From positions 5,288 to 69,287 of the forward strand of contig CAYZCF010000001.1 in NCBI GenBank assembly GCA_964476855.1: DNA of 64,000 bases. The letters run 5' to 3'. Of this stretch, positions 51,216 through 59,257 are shown in pieces. A program made the position numbers and the translations under genes. Numbering within the stretch: position 1 is the stretch's first letter; the number at the start of each line of letters is the position of its first letter. A model generated the notes under the pieces. That model was given only the letters and a program-made list of their open reading frames with translations. It was not told where the DNA came from and did no database searches. Source of the stretch: Chlorobaculum sp964476855 (GTDB taxonomy: Bacteria; Bacteroidota; Chlorobiia; Chlorobiales; Chlorobiaceae).

Positions 51216-51564
51216 GGGAACGCTATTCATTTTATTCACAAAATCGAAGCGTTGATCACTGATTAACAGAGTAAGTATTTTAATTTGAAAGAGCTAGTTA
51301 GAAAGATTCTGATAAATGATCTTTTTTTAGGAAATTGTAGCATAGAGTAACTGTTGTCAGAAAAGCATTGTGATGGTTGTATTTTATGGTTACGGGGACG
51401 CGCTGGCAATGACAGCTCAACAGGTCGGATCAATGTCTAAAATACATGAGATTATAATTACTTTGTAAGTTGCAGAAGTGGAAGAAGTGAGTAGTGAAAT
51501 TCATAGCAGCAGCTCGTTAGCCGTTAGTTTCTATCGCTTTTCGGAATGTTGGTCATATCTCGTT
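51216..51564. other. Intergenic stretch without a gene
   Basis: 349 bases between the secreted protein and the nucleotidyltransferase relic. No open frame with sensible codons, hairpin or repeat is evident. Composition rises back toward the genome average at the right end. Confidence 0.6.
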
Positions 51565-51798
51565 TCAGTCGAGGAGATCGATTTTGAAAGGCAACTCGGA
51601 TTCCTGAAATGCCTCTTTGATTTCGGCGAGCAGTTTCCAGTCGAGCGGTGGTTTGGGCTTGATGGCGAAGTCGAGGTCTGACCAGGGTTTTGCTGTGCCA
51701 TGAATCCGTGAGCCGAACACGATGGTTTCGGCATCGGGCACGAAACGCTCCAGAATGCTCCGTACCACGTCGAGTTCGTGCTTGTTGAAGTCAACCAT
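51565..51798 (-). pseudogene. MNT-type nucleotidyltransferase, truncated
   Basis: A 77-residue minimal nucleotidyltransferase with the catalytic motif GSRIHGTAKPWSDLDFAI (Gly-Ser and the D-x-D pair). The frame stops after KIDLLD, where relatives continue DWNEIS and FRKAI. One lost base just before the stop would restore DWNEI, but a TGA then follows, so it carries at least two lesions. Such proteins are antitoxins in HEPN-MNT toxin-antitoxin pairs. It may still fold, but probably represents a dead module beside the arsenic island. Confidence 0.65.
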
Positions 51799-51941
51799 TT
51801 CGCTCTCTCAGTCTTTCCAGCAATCGCGCACCCTCCCCCAACGCCACCACCAGCATCTCGATTCCGATCTTCTCCAGCTCCAGTCTCAAGGCGGTCGTCC
51901 AGCAGGTCGGCGGATGAAGCAGGTCTGCAACACTGCCGCAA
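51791..51941 (-). pseudogene. Remnant of the gene upstream of the nucleotidyltransferase
   Basis: One frame reads SADLLDDRL; the next reads RLELEKIGIEMLVVALGEG and on to a TGA that overlaps the nucleotidyltransferase start by 8 bases. A one-base shift joins them. The overlap is typical of a two-gene operon. Too little remains to name the partner; a HEPN-type toxin is the usual companion. Confidence 0.4.
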
Positions 51942-52182
51942 CGGCTCCTGCCAGTCACTGAATCAGTTGTTTCACAATTGTTAAATTTTTAGATTGAACT
52001 ATTAGCTGTCAGATTTTTTTCTATCAGTTCAACTGCACCCGGAACATCCCGCCAATCCGGGTCTCGTCGAGTTGACGCCTTATCGGCACGCAGACTTGCA
52101 ATTCCACGGTAGTATTCACTGATCGACTGTCGGTTGTTTTTGTTGTTTCAAGAGTAACAAACGCTAAAAAGGAGACAGGCAT

Positions 52183-52674
52183 ATGGCACCAATCAGTCGC
52201 AGGCAGTTCTTGCAGGGTTCTTCTGCAAGCATGGCCCTGGCTCTCTTCGGCCTTGCCGGAAGAGTCGATGCCGCAACGGGAATGCGGTATCCATCGGTAA
52301 AGATCGGCAACATCCGTGACCTGAAAGTCGGCGAGCCGGTGCAGTTCAACTATCCGGACAGCTCCTCCCCATGCACCCTCGTCATGCTCGACCAGACGGC
52401 CATCGGCGGTGTCGGCAACCTGAAAAACGTGGTTGCATTTTCATCGTTGTGCCCCCACATGGGCTGCCCGGTAAGCTACAGCAAAGGCCGTTTCGTTTGC
52501 GGTTGTCACTACTCCATGTTCGATGCGTCGAAAAACGGACAGACCTATCAGGGCCTCGCGTCCCAGTGGCTGGCCCAGGTCGTCCTCCGGCTCGATGGTG
52601 CGAATGGCAACATCTACGCCGAAGGAATCGAAGGGCTTGTCTATGGCAGGATCAGCAACCTTAAAGCCAGCTAA
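52183..52674 (+). CDS. aioB: Arsenite oxidase small (Rieske) subunit
   Basis: A 163-residue Rieske protein. It has a Tat signal with SRRQFLQG at 5-12. The [2Fe-2S] ligands are C90-x-H92 and C106-x2-H109 (CPHMGC, CGCH). C95 and C108 supply the classic Rieske disulfide, which some AioB proteins lack. AioB takes electrons from the Mo subunit AioA and passes them to a cytochrome or similar carrier in the periplasm. It precedes aioA by 11 bases, the standard order. AAAAAGGAG lies about 10 bases upstream of the start. Confidence 0.95.
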   Translation: MAPISRRQFLQGSSASMALALFGLAGRVDAATGMRYPSVKIGNIRDLKVGEPVQFNYPDSSSPCTLVMLDQTAIGGVGNLKNVVAFSSLCPHMGCPVSYSKGRFVCGCHYSMFDASKNGQTYQGLASQWLAQVVLRLDGANGNIYAEGIEGLVYGRISNLKAS

Positions 52675-52685
52675 GGAGCAATCAT

Positions 52686-55250
52686 ATGTCACTCTATACC
52701 AGAAAAGACACGCTGCCGATTCCGCCGAAGGATGCTGAACGTTACACGACCGTCTGCCAGTATTGCAGCGCCGGGTGCGGCTACAACGTTTATGTGTGGC
52801 CTGTCGGCAAGGATGGCACCGCCCGCAGCAACGGCTTCGGCATCGACCTTTCGACCCCGTCGCCCATGCTCTCCGGCCACTCCTACACGGAGACCATGCA
52901 CAACGTCATCACCCGCAAGAACGGCAAAAAGTACAATCTCGCCATCATCCCGGCCAAGGAGTCCCGCATCAACAAGGGCGACTACTCCATCCGCGGCGGC
53001 ACCAACGCCATGACGGCCTACACCCCGGACGGCTACACGAAGAAAAGGCTGACCGATCCCCTCGTGCGCAGGGAGAACGGTTTCGTGCCCATTTCGTGGG
53101 ATGACGCCGTCGAGATCATCGCGACCATCACGAAAAGCTCCATCGACAAGTACGGCGCGGACAGCATCGCCATGAAATTCTACGACCACGGCAGCTCCGG
53201 TCTCGGTTTCGAAGACAACTGGGCGGCGGGGAAATTTTTCCTCAGCGGCGTGAAAACGAACTATCTCTCGATCCACAATCGCCCGGCATACAACTCCGAA
53301 ACCTGGGGCACCCGTGAACGGGGGATGCACGAACTGAACTACGACGTCGATGACGCCCGGCTCGCCGATACGGTCGTGCTTTGGGGCGCGAATGCCTACG
53401 AAACCGGCACGATTCTCTACACCGAGCACATCATGCCGAACCTGCAAGGCGGCTCGGTCGATGAAAAAAAGGCCGCGTACAGCGCGGGCGAACCGGTGGC
53501 GGAAGGCCGTGTCGTGGTGATCGACCCCCGGAAGAATGCGACCGTGACCGTCAGCCAGGAGATCGCCGCCGACCGGGTGCTGCACATCCGCCCGAACCTC
53601 GGCACCGACTGGATTCTGGCCAACGCCATAGCCCGCATCATCTGGGAGAACCAGTGGTACGACAAGGCGTTCCTCGAAAAACGCACCGACATGAAAACCT
53701 TCGAAGAGTACAAGCAGAAGTCGTTGCAGACCGGAACGCCTCTGGCCATCGTGCTTGCTGACGCCGAACGCATCACCGGCGTTCCGAAAGCCCGGATGCA
53801 GCAGGCTGCGGAGTGGATGGCCAAGCCCAAGGCCGGAGGTTTCAAGCGCCGCACCCTGACCATCTACGAGAAGGGCATCATCTGGAACATGAAGAACTAC
53901 GACCAGGTGGCCGCAATCGCCCAGCTCAACGTCCTCGGTCATAACGTTGGCCGCGTTGGCACCGGATGCGGCAGGCTCGGCGGTCATCAGGAGGGCTACG
54001 TTCGCCCGCCAGCGCCAACGCCCGGCTCGATCTATGCGGGCGGCCCGCCAAAAAACGTCGATAAGTACATCACCGGCGGCGGCGGAAAGATCTACTGGGT
54101 CGGCGCGACCGATCCCTATCTCTCGACGCCGAACAGCCAGTTTTTCCGGAAAACGGTCAAGAAGCGCTCGGACGCCCTGCTCGACTATCTCGACAACGGA
54201 GGCGTACCGACGGAAGCGAAAGCCTACGCGGCGAAGGTGCTCGAAGCGTTCGAGAAAACAGGCGGGCTGTTCGTGATCGTGCAGGATATGTACATGACGC
54301 ATACCGCTGCCGATGCCATGATGATCCTGCCTGCCGCGGGATGGGGTGAAGCCGTCGATACCTCGATCAACTGCCACAGCCGCCTGCTGCGCATTTACGA
54401 CAAGTTCATGGACGCGCCGGGCGAAGCGCTGCCCGACTGGCAGATTCTTGCCCGGATCGGCAAGCGCATCAGGGCGATGTATGAAGCCGAAGGCAACAGG
54501 GAGATGGCCGAACGGTTCGGCGGCATGGAGTGGAAGAGCGACTCGGAGGTGTTCGACGCAGGTTCGAAAGAGTTCGGTGACAACCGGGTTGCCGAAACCG
54601 ACGAGGCGAAACTTTCGCCTGAATGCTACGTCGGGGTAACTCACGACATGCTCCGCAAACTTGGCAACGAAGGCATCCAGACTCCGGTGCGCCGCGATCC
54701 GGCGACAGGACAGCTCGTGGGCACGAAGCGGCGCTACACGCACGGCTTCGCGACGAAGGACGGGCTGTTCAGGTGGTACGGCACCGATCCGTGGAGTGGC
54801 TATCCCGCCGAGGTGGCCAAATACGAGAACAACCCGCAATACCCCTTCTGGTTCACCACCGGTCGCTCGCAGCAGGTGTGGCAGACCATGTACCACGACC
54901 GCAGGATTCCCGAAAAATACCTCACGCTGCCACTCCCGTACGTGGAAATCCATCCCGAAGATGCGGGAAAGCTCGGCGTGAAGAGCGGCGACATGGTGGA
55001 TGTGTTCAACGAGGAGGGAACGAGCACGGCGCTCGTCTATGTGAACGACGCCACGAAACCGGGCCTGATCTTCGGCATCATGTACCACGCCAAAGGGTCG
55101 CTGAATCCGGTGATCTCGTCGTACACCGATCCGAAAACCACCATCCCGTGGTACAAGGGCACGAAAGTTGGCATAAGAAAGTACACCGGCAAGCCGGACG
55201 ACGCCATCAAAACCGCAAGCCTGCTGGCCAACAATGACGTGAGCATGTAA
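52686..55250 (+). CDS. aioA: Arsenite oxidase large (molybdopterin) subunit
   Basis: An 854-residue DMSO-reductase-family enzyme. The N-terminal cluster motif is C24-x2-C27-x3-C31 (CQYCSAGC), with Ser101 (GDYSIRGG) in place of a fourth cysteine, as needed for the [3Fe-4S] cluster of AioA. HSYTETMHNV, NRPAYNSETWGTRE and GHQEGYVRPP are further AioA-specific segments. It oxidises arsenite to arsenate in the periplasm, carried there by the AioB Tat signal. This tells it from ArrA, which has four Cys and its own Tat signal. A near-perfect terminator follows. No aioXSR sensor genes adjoin it. Confidence 0.96.
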   Translation: MSLYTRKDTLPIPPKDAERYTTVCQYCSAGCGYNVYVWPVGKDGTARSNGFGIDLSTPSPMLSGHSYTETMHNVITRKNGKKYNLAIIPAKESRINKGDYSIRGGTNAMTAYTPDGYTKKRLTDPLVRRENGFVPISWDDAVEIIATITKSSIDKYGADSIAMKFYDHGSSGLGFEDNWAAGKFFLSGVKTNYLSIHNRPAYNSETWGTRERGMHELNYDVDDARLADTVVLWGANAYETGTILYTEHIMPNLQGGSVDEKKAAYSAGEPVAEGRVVVIDPRKNATVTVSQEIAADRVLHIRPNLGTDWILANAIARIIWENQWYDKAFLEKRTDMKTFEEYKQKSLQTGTPLAIVLADAERITGVPKARMQQAAEWMAKPKAGGFKRRTLTIYEKGIIWNMKNYDQVAAIAQLNVLGHNVGRVGTGCGRLGGHQEGYVRPPAPTPGSIYAGGPPKNVDKYITGGGGKIYWVGATDPYLSTPNSQFFRKTVKKRSDALLDYLDNGGVPTEAKAYAAKVLEAFEKTGGLFVIVQDMYMTHTAADAMMILPAAGWGEAVDTSINCHSRLLRIYDKFMDAPGEALPDWQILARIGKRIRAMYEAEGNREMAERFGGMEWKSDSEVFDAGSKEFGDNRVAETDEAKLSPECYVGVTHDMLRKLGNEGIQTPVRRDPATGQLVGTKRRYTHGFATKDGLFRWYGTDPWSGYPAEVAKYENNPQYPFWFTTGRSQQVWQTMYHDRRIPEKYLTLPLPYVEIHPEDAGKLGVKSGDMVDVFNEEGTSTALVYVNDATKPGLIFGIMYHAKGSLNPVISSYTDPKTTIPWYKGTKVGIRKYTGKPDDAIKTASLLANNDVSM

Positions 55251-55284
55251 ACGAAGATTGTCCGGCATCACGCAGACATCACGC

Positions 55285-55330
55285 ACCAATGGCGCTGGTC
55301 TCTCGACTGGAGACCAGCGCCATTGGTTTT
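55285..55330 (+). terminator. Strong terminator after aioA
   Basis: ACCAATGGCGCTGGTCTC and its exact complement form an 18-bp stem with a seven-base loop, followed by TTTT. The A on the far side allows leftward use as well, serving the opposing cytochrome gene. Confidence 0.93.
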
Positions 55331-55469
55331 GCTCCGGCGGTGAACCCTATCACGGCAGTGTCGCCCTGAACTCGTCGGAAACCGGCACGACATCGGTATC
55401 GCACTCGAACTCCACAGGCGAGCAGAGCAGCTTCAGCTCGCGGCAACAGGCCGGTGATTGTCCGATAAA

Positions 55470-55886
55470 CTACCGGTTCCTCCACCCTTGTCCTCTGCCG
55501 CCGCCTGGCCCGAATGCGGGATTGCTCTGCTCCCAGAACCACTCGGCGACCGCCCTGAGTTCGGCATCTGGGAGAGCAATGGCTGGCATCAGCCCGAATC
55601 GCGTGATCGCCTGTGGATCGATGCTTTTCTGTTTGTCCGGCTTTTTGAGAAACGCCATCAGATGGGCAACACCCGCTTCTTTGGTCTGGAATCGCTGACG
55701 GTACTTGTTGGCCAAGGGGGCAATGGGCGGCGCTGTTTTGGGGGGCGGCGCGACGGAATGGCAGACGCTGCAATTGCGCTCGAAAATTTTCGCTCCGTCG
55801 GGAACTGCGGCAAGCGATACCGTTGCCATTGAAACACAACCTGCCACGATTCCTGACAGACACACAAAAGCTGATTTCCTGTTCAT
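55470..55886 (-). CDS. Periplasmic monoheme cytochrome c
   Basis: A 138-residue protein with a signal peptide (about 1-27) and one heme motif, CSVCH at 39-43. The axial Met is probably in FGLMPAIALP. Size and layout fit a class I cytochrome c. AAGGAG stands 8 bases before the ATG. It is convergent with aioA and heads the leftward arsenic genes, so it is a fair candidate for the acceptor of electrons from arsenite oxidase; direct proof is lacking. Confidence 0.85.
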   Translation of the reverse strand: MNRKSAFVCLSGIVAGCVSMATVSLAAVPDGAKIFERNCSVCHSVAPPPKTAPPIAPLANKYRQRFQTKEAGVAHLMAFLKKPDKQKSIDPQAITRFGLMPAIALPDAELRAVAEWFWEQSNPAFGPGGGRGQGWRNR

Positions 55887-56059
55887 GATTGCACTCCTTT
55901 TCATCGGGTTACTCGAACGTTGCAGGCGCCACTGGCCGACTCCGCGCCGAATTGCAACACCCGCAATAACTTCGACGCTCATCCGGCCCAATACGTGCAC
56001 CTTTTCTCACCTTTGACTGGATGCGGAAAATCGAAGCCATGCCGACGAGAGGCTCGCGG

Positions 56060-56992
56060 TCACTCCCACTCCATCTCGTTACAGACCTGCAAGGCATTCC
56101 TGCCAGACAGCGCCTCGAAGTTGCCAAGGTAACGGAACGCCGTCTGGTCAATCGAACGGATTCCCGTAGCGTCTCCGCCGGAAGCGCGATAATCCGCCAC
56201 AGCCTTGCGAATGAATGAGAGATAGCGCCTCGTATCGTCCGAAGCTTTTTCAAGGCTCGCCGGATGGCCGTGGCCGGGAACCACAATCTGCGGATGCAGC
56301 GCAGCCAGGGCATCGAACGCCTCCAGCCAGCTCTTGCTGCGCGAATGCTCCAGTACGCCCGGAAGCCGCTCCATGTAAACGATATCCCCGCTGAAGACAA
56401 TCTTTTCGGACGGCAGCAAGACAAACGAGTCGCCCGGCGTGTGCGCCCAGCCGCGATGCCGGATCACCAGCGTTTTCCCCCCGACGGTCAGCCGCAACTC
56501 GTCGCTGAACGTCTCGTCGGCAAAGACTGGCTCCGTGCCCCTCATGTCTTCCGCCCCCACGAGGTTTTGCAGCATGGAGAGCTGTTCCGAGGCACGGGCT
56601 TTCTGATCCTTGACGGCCGCTTCGTGAGCGATGATTTTGGCGCCACGCGACCTGAAGTAACCGTTGCCCAGCCAGCGATGGTCTTGTCCACCGGTATTGA
56701 CGACATGCGTCACCGGCTTGCCGGTCACGCTCCTGACCAGCTCGGCGATGCGCTCCGCCCCTTTCCACGACGCACCGGAATCGATCAGTATCACGCCGTC
56801 GGAACTCACCACGAACCCGAAGGTCGCATTGTTCCCCAGGTTTTCCGGCGTCCGGTTGTCGAGGCTGCCGACGATGGCGTACACATCGGGCGCTACCTTT
56901 TGCAGGGCGAGGCTTTCGCCCGCGACGAGAGAACAGGGGTTCAGTAACAGCGCCGCCATGAACAGCACGAGGAAATAACGCATGAGCTTCAT
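56060..56992 (-). CDS. Metallo-beta-lactamase-fold protein with altered metal site
   Basis: A 310-residue exported protein (signal peptide about 1-23). The fold is shown by ILIDSG, then the metal motif region VVNTGGQDHRWLGNGYF, then AHTPGD, FSGD and VPGHGHP. The usual H-x-H-x-D-H reads T-G-G-Q-D-H, so the first two metal-binding histidines are lost while the others remain. It is most like SoxH/quinoprotein-relay-type periplasmic hydrolases. The gene lies 173 bases before the cytochrome gene on the same strand. Its part in arsenic metabolism, if any, is unknown. Confidence 0.75.
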   Translation of the reverse strand: MKLMRYFLVLFMAALLLNPCSLVAGESLALQKVAPDVYAIVGSLDNRTPENLGNNATFGFVVSSDGVILIDSGASWKGAERIAELVRSVTGKPVTHVVNTGGQDHRWLGNGYFRSRGAKIIAHEAAVKDQKARASEQLSMLQNLVGAEDMRGTEPVFADETFSDELRLTVGGKTLVIRHRGWAHTPGDSFVLLPSEKIVFSGDIVYMERLPGVLEHSRSKSWLEAFDALAALHPQIVVPGHGHPASLEKASDDTRRYLSFIRKAVADYRASGGDATGIRSIDQTAFRYLGNFEALSGRNALQVCNEMEWE

Positions 56993-57047
56993 GGTTATGA
57001 GATGACAGGCATTCCGGTTCACCCGGCTCCTCTTGATGCCTGGCCGC

Positions 57048-57485
57048 TTACTCGGCGCTGTCGAGCCACTCCTGCAATTTCCCGCGCAGTTCATCGCGCA
57101 CCGCCCTGAAGCCGGCAAGCTGCTCCTCTCTGGTGCCGCTCTGATCGGCCGGATCCGGCAAAGGCCAGAAAAAACGGCGTCCATCGAGAAGGCCCGGCCA
57201 GATTCTCGGGCAGCTTGCCTGGGCTTTGTCGCAGACAACGATGAGATAATGGACGGGAACCCTGCCGAGGTAGAGGTCTACCGGCTTGGGTTTCTGCGAG
57301 GCGATGTCGATGCCGACCTCCCGCATCACTTCAACCGCGAGCGGATGCACCTCCTCTCTTGGTTCCAGCCCGGCGCTCATGGCGACGAACCGGTCGCCAG
57401 CCATCTCCCTGAGCAGCCCTTCGGCCATCTGGCTCCGCGCCGAGTTCCCGGTGCAGAGAAAGAGCACATGTTGTTTCTTTTCCAT
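57048..57485 (-). CDS. arsC: Arsenate reductase, LMW-phosphatase type (first copy)
   Basis: A 145-residue ArsC of the thioredoxin-coupled family. The phosphate-loop motif is CTGNSARSQMAE, with the nucleophile near residue 12. VVCDKAQASCP supplies the second and third cysteines that shuttle the disulfide. It reduces arsenate to arsenite in the cytoplasm. It lies downstream of the ACR3 gene by 47 bases. The final 30 residues (AGFRAVRDELRGKLQEWL) are typical. Confidence 0.9.
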   Translation of the reverse strand: MEKKQHVLFLCTGNSARSQMAEGLLREMAGDRFVAMSAGLEPREEVHPLAVEVMREVGIDIASQKPKPVDLYLGRVPVHYLIVVCDKAQASCPRIWPGLLDGRRFFWPLPDPADQSGTREEQLAGFRAVRDELRGKLQEWLDSAE

Positions 57486-57532
57486 CTTCGTACAGGTTTT
57501 TGTTTGAACTCGAAGCAAACATTCAGGCCTTG

Positions 57533-58588
57533 TCAGGCTTCGCTCACGCCGCCGAACCACTTCTCCCTGAACCACAGCGCGACGTTCACCAGCGCGATGA
57601 GCGCGGGCACTTCCACCAGCGGGCCGATGACGGCGGCGAAGGCCTCGCCGGAGTCGATGCCGAAGACCGCGACCGCTACGGCGATGGCAAGCTCGAAGTT
57701 GTTGCTCGCCGCCGTGAAGGAGAGCGTGGCGGTTTTAGAGTAGTCCGCGCCGATCTTGCGCCCCATCCAGAACGACACGAGGAACATGATGACAAAATAA
57801 AGTAGCAGCGGAATGGCGATACGCACCACATCCATCGGAATTTTCACAATGTATTCACCTTTGAGCGAGAACATGACGACAATCGTGAAGAGCAGCGCCA
57901 CCAGCGTCAGCGGGCTGATGCGCGGCACGAAGACCGTTTCGTACCACTCGCGCCCCTTCAGCCGCAGCATGACGAAGCGGGTCAGGAATCCGGCGATGAA
58001 GGGAATGCCGAGGTAGACGAAGACCGACGAGGCGATTTCGGCGATGGTGATCTCGACGCGGAACGAACTCAAGCCGAGCCAGCCGGGCAGCACCGTCAGA
58101 AACACCCAGGCATAGACCGAAAAGAAGAGCACCTGAAACACCGAGTTGAAGGCCACGAGGCCAGCGGCGTACTCGGTGTCGCCCTTGGCCAGCTCGTTCC
58201 AGACGATCACCATCGCGATGCAACGGGCCAGGCCGATCATGATCAGTCCCGCCATGTAGTGCGGCATGTCGGCAAGGAACAGCACGGCAAGCGCGAACAT
58301 GAGCACCGGCCCGATCACCCAGTTCTGCACGAGCGACAGGCCGAGCACCTTCGTGTTGCGGAACACGTCGCCAAGCTCCTCGTACTTCACCTTGGCGAGC
58401 GGCGGATACATCATCACGATGAGGCCGATGGCGATGGGAATGTTCGTCGTGCCGGAGTTGAAGCGGTTCCAGAATCCGGCGATCTGCGGATAGAGATAGC
58501 CGGAGAGCACCCCGACGCCCATCGCCAGGAAAATCCAGAGCGTCAGGTAGCGGTCGAGGAAGGAGAGCTGTTTTGCCTTGATGCTCAT
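57533..58588 (-). CDS. acr3: ACR3-family arsenite efflux transporter
   Basis: A 351-residue membrane protein with ten hydrophobic segments. The conserved cysteine in GLARCIAMVIVWN and the TLSFTAASNNFELAIAVAV segment are ACR3 hallmarks. It exports arsenite from the cytoplasm using the proton gradient. ATGA overlap with the upstream arsC (second copy) means translational coupling; the other arsC follows. Position between two reductases makes a complete detoxification unit. Confidence 0.95.
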   Translation of the reverse strand: MSIKAKQLSFLDRYLTLWIFLAMGVGVLSGYLYPQIAGFWNRFNSGTTNIPIAIGLIVMMYPPLAKVKYEELGDVFRNTKVLGLSLVQNWVIGPVLMFALAVLFLADMPHYMAGLIMIGLARCIAMVIVWNELAKGDTEYAAGLVAFNSVFQVLFFSVYAWVFLTVLPGWLGLSSFRVEITIAEIASSVFVYLGIPFIAGFLTRFVMLRLKGREWYETVFVPRISPLTLVALLFTIVVMFSLKGEYIVKIPMDVVRIAIPLLLYFVIMFLVSFWMGRKIGADYSKTATLSFTAASNNFELAIAVAVAVFGIDSGEAFAAVIGPLVEVPALIALVNVALWFREKWFGGVSEA

Positions 58589-59019
58589 GATTTTTCTCCC
58601 CGGATGGTTTCGCGATAAAATTCGCCGAACCGAGCTTCGATCTCGTCGCGCACCCGGCGGAAGACTGCGAGCACCTCGTCGCTGCTGCCGGTGGCCCCTG
58701 CCGGATCGTCGAAGCCGATGTGCAGGCGCTGTTTCACCTCGCCGCTGAACATCGGGCAGGACTCGTTCGCGCCGTCGCAGACTGTCACGACATAATCGAA
58801 CGGCCTGGAGAGAAATTCGTCAACGCTTTTTGGCCGGTTTGCCGAAATATCGATACCGGCCTCCCTCATCACCTGAACCGCCAGCGGATGAACTTCGCCA
58901 GCAGGGATGGTGCCTGCGGAGAATACTTCGAGTTCGGGGTCGAAGGAGCGCAGGAACCCTTCGGCCATCTGGCTCCGGCAGGAGTTGCCGGTGCAGAGGA
59001 CAAGTATCGACTGTTTCAT
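58585..59019 (-). CDS. arsC: Arsenate reductase, LMW-phosphatase type (second copy)
   Basis: A 144-residue ArsC: VLCTGNSCRSQMAEGFLRSF at the N-terminus, VTVCDGANESCPMF with two cysteines, and the DPAGATGS segment. It differs from the first copy at many positions (the loop has SCR rather than SAR), so the pair is not a recent duplication. It overlaps acr3 by 4 bases and is the first gene of the acr3 unit. Confidence 0.92.
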   Translation of the reverse strand: MKQSILVLCTGNSCRSQMAEGFLRSFDPELEVFSAGTIPAGEVHPLAVQVMREAGIDISANRPKSVDEFLSRPFDYVVTVCDGANESCPMFSGEVKQRLHIGFDDPAGATGSSDEVLAVFRRVRDEIEARFGEFYRETIRGEKS

Positions 59020-59074
59020 GACTTGAGTTGTGTTTGTGGTTGATGGCGATCAATTGTTGTATATGCTCTTTTTC

Positions 59075-59116
59075 TGTCATTCTGAGTCCGACAAAGTCGG
59101 GCGAAGAGTCCAGAAT
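59075..59116. repeat. TGTCATTCTGAG-type intergenic palindrome
   Basis: TGTCATTCTGAGT leads into CCGAC-AAA-GTCGG and GGCGAAGAGTCCAGAAT. This resembles intergenic repeats with TGTCATTCTGAG that occur in many bacterial genomes. It lies between the two arsenic transcription units. Confidence 0.5.
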
Positions 59117-59257
59117 AGCCACGTAAAGTGTTTCGAATCAGTCAAATATCGTGCGGCTCGAAAAAAACGGATTTTCTGCCGACTTGTCAGGACAGAATGA
59201 GAGACCTCTTTTTGATATTCCTTTCCGGTTTTTCACTGCTGGAGCGATACCATCCAT

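Noticed and set aside
52084..52100. GGCACGCAGACTTGC before aioB, like a sigma-54 -24/-12 promoter
   Set aside because: The GG and GC elements are separated by 11 bases where sigma-54 needs 10, and no enhancer-binding regulator gene is near.
52686..55250. Respiratory arsenate reductase ArrA instead of AioA
   Set aside because: It has three cluster cysteines with Ser101 rather than four, no Tat signal of its own, and a Rieske partner gene directly upstream.
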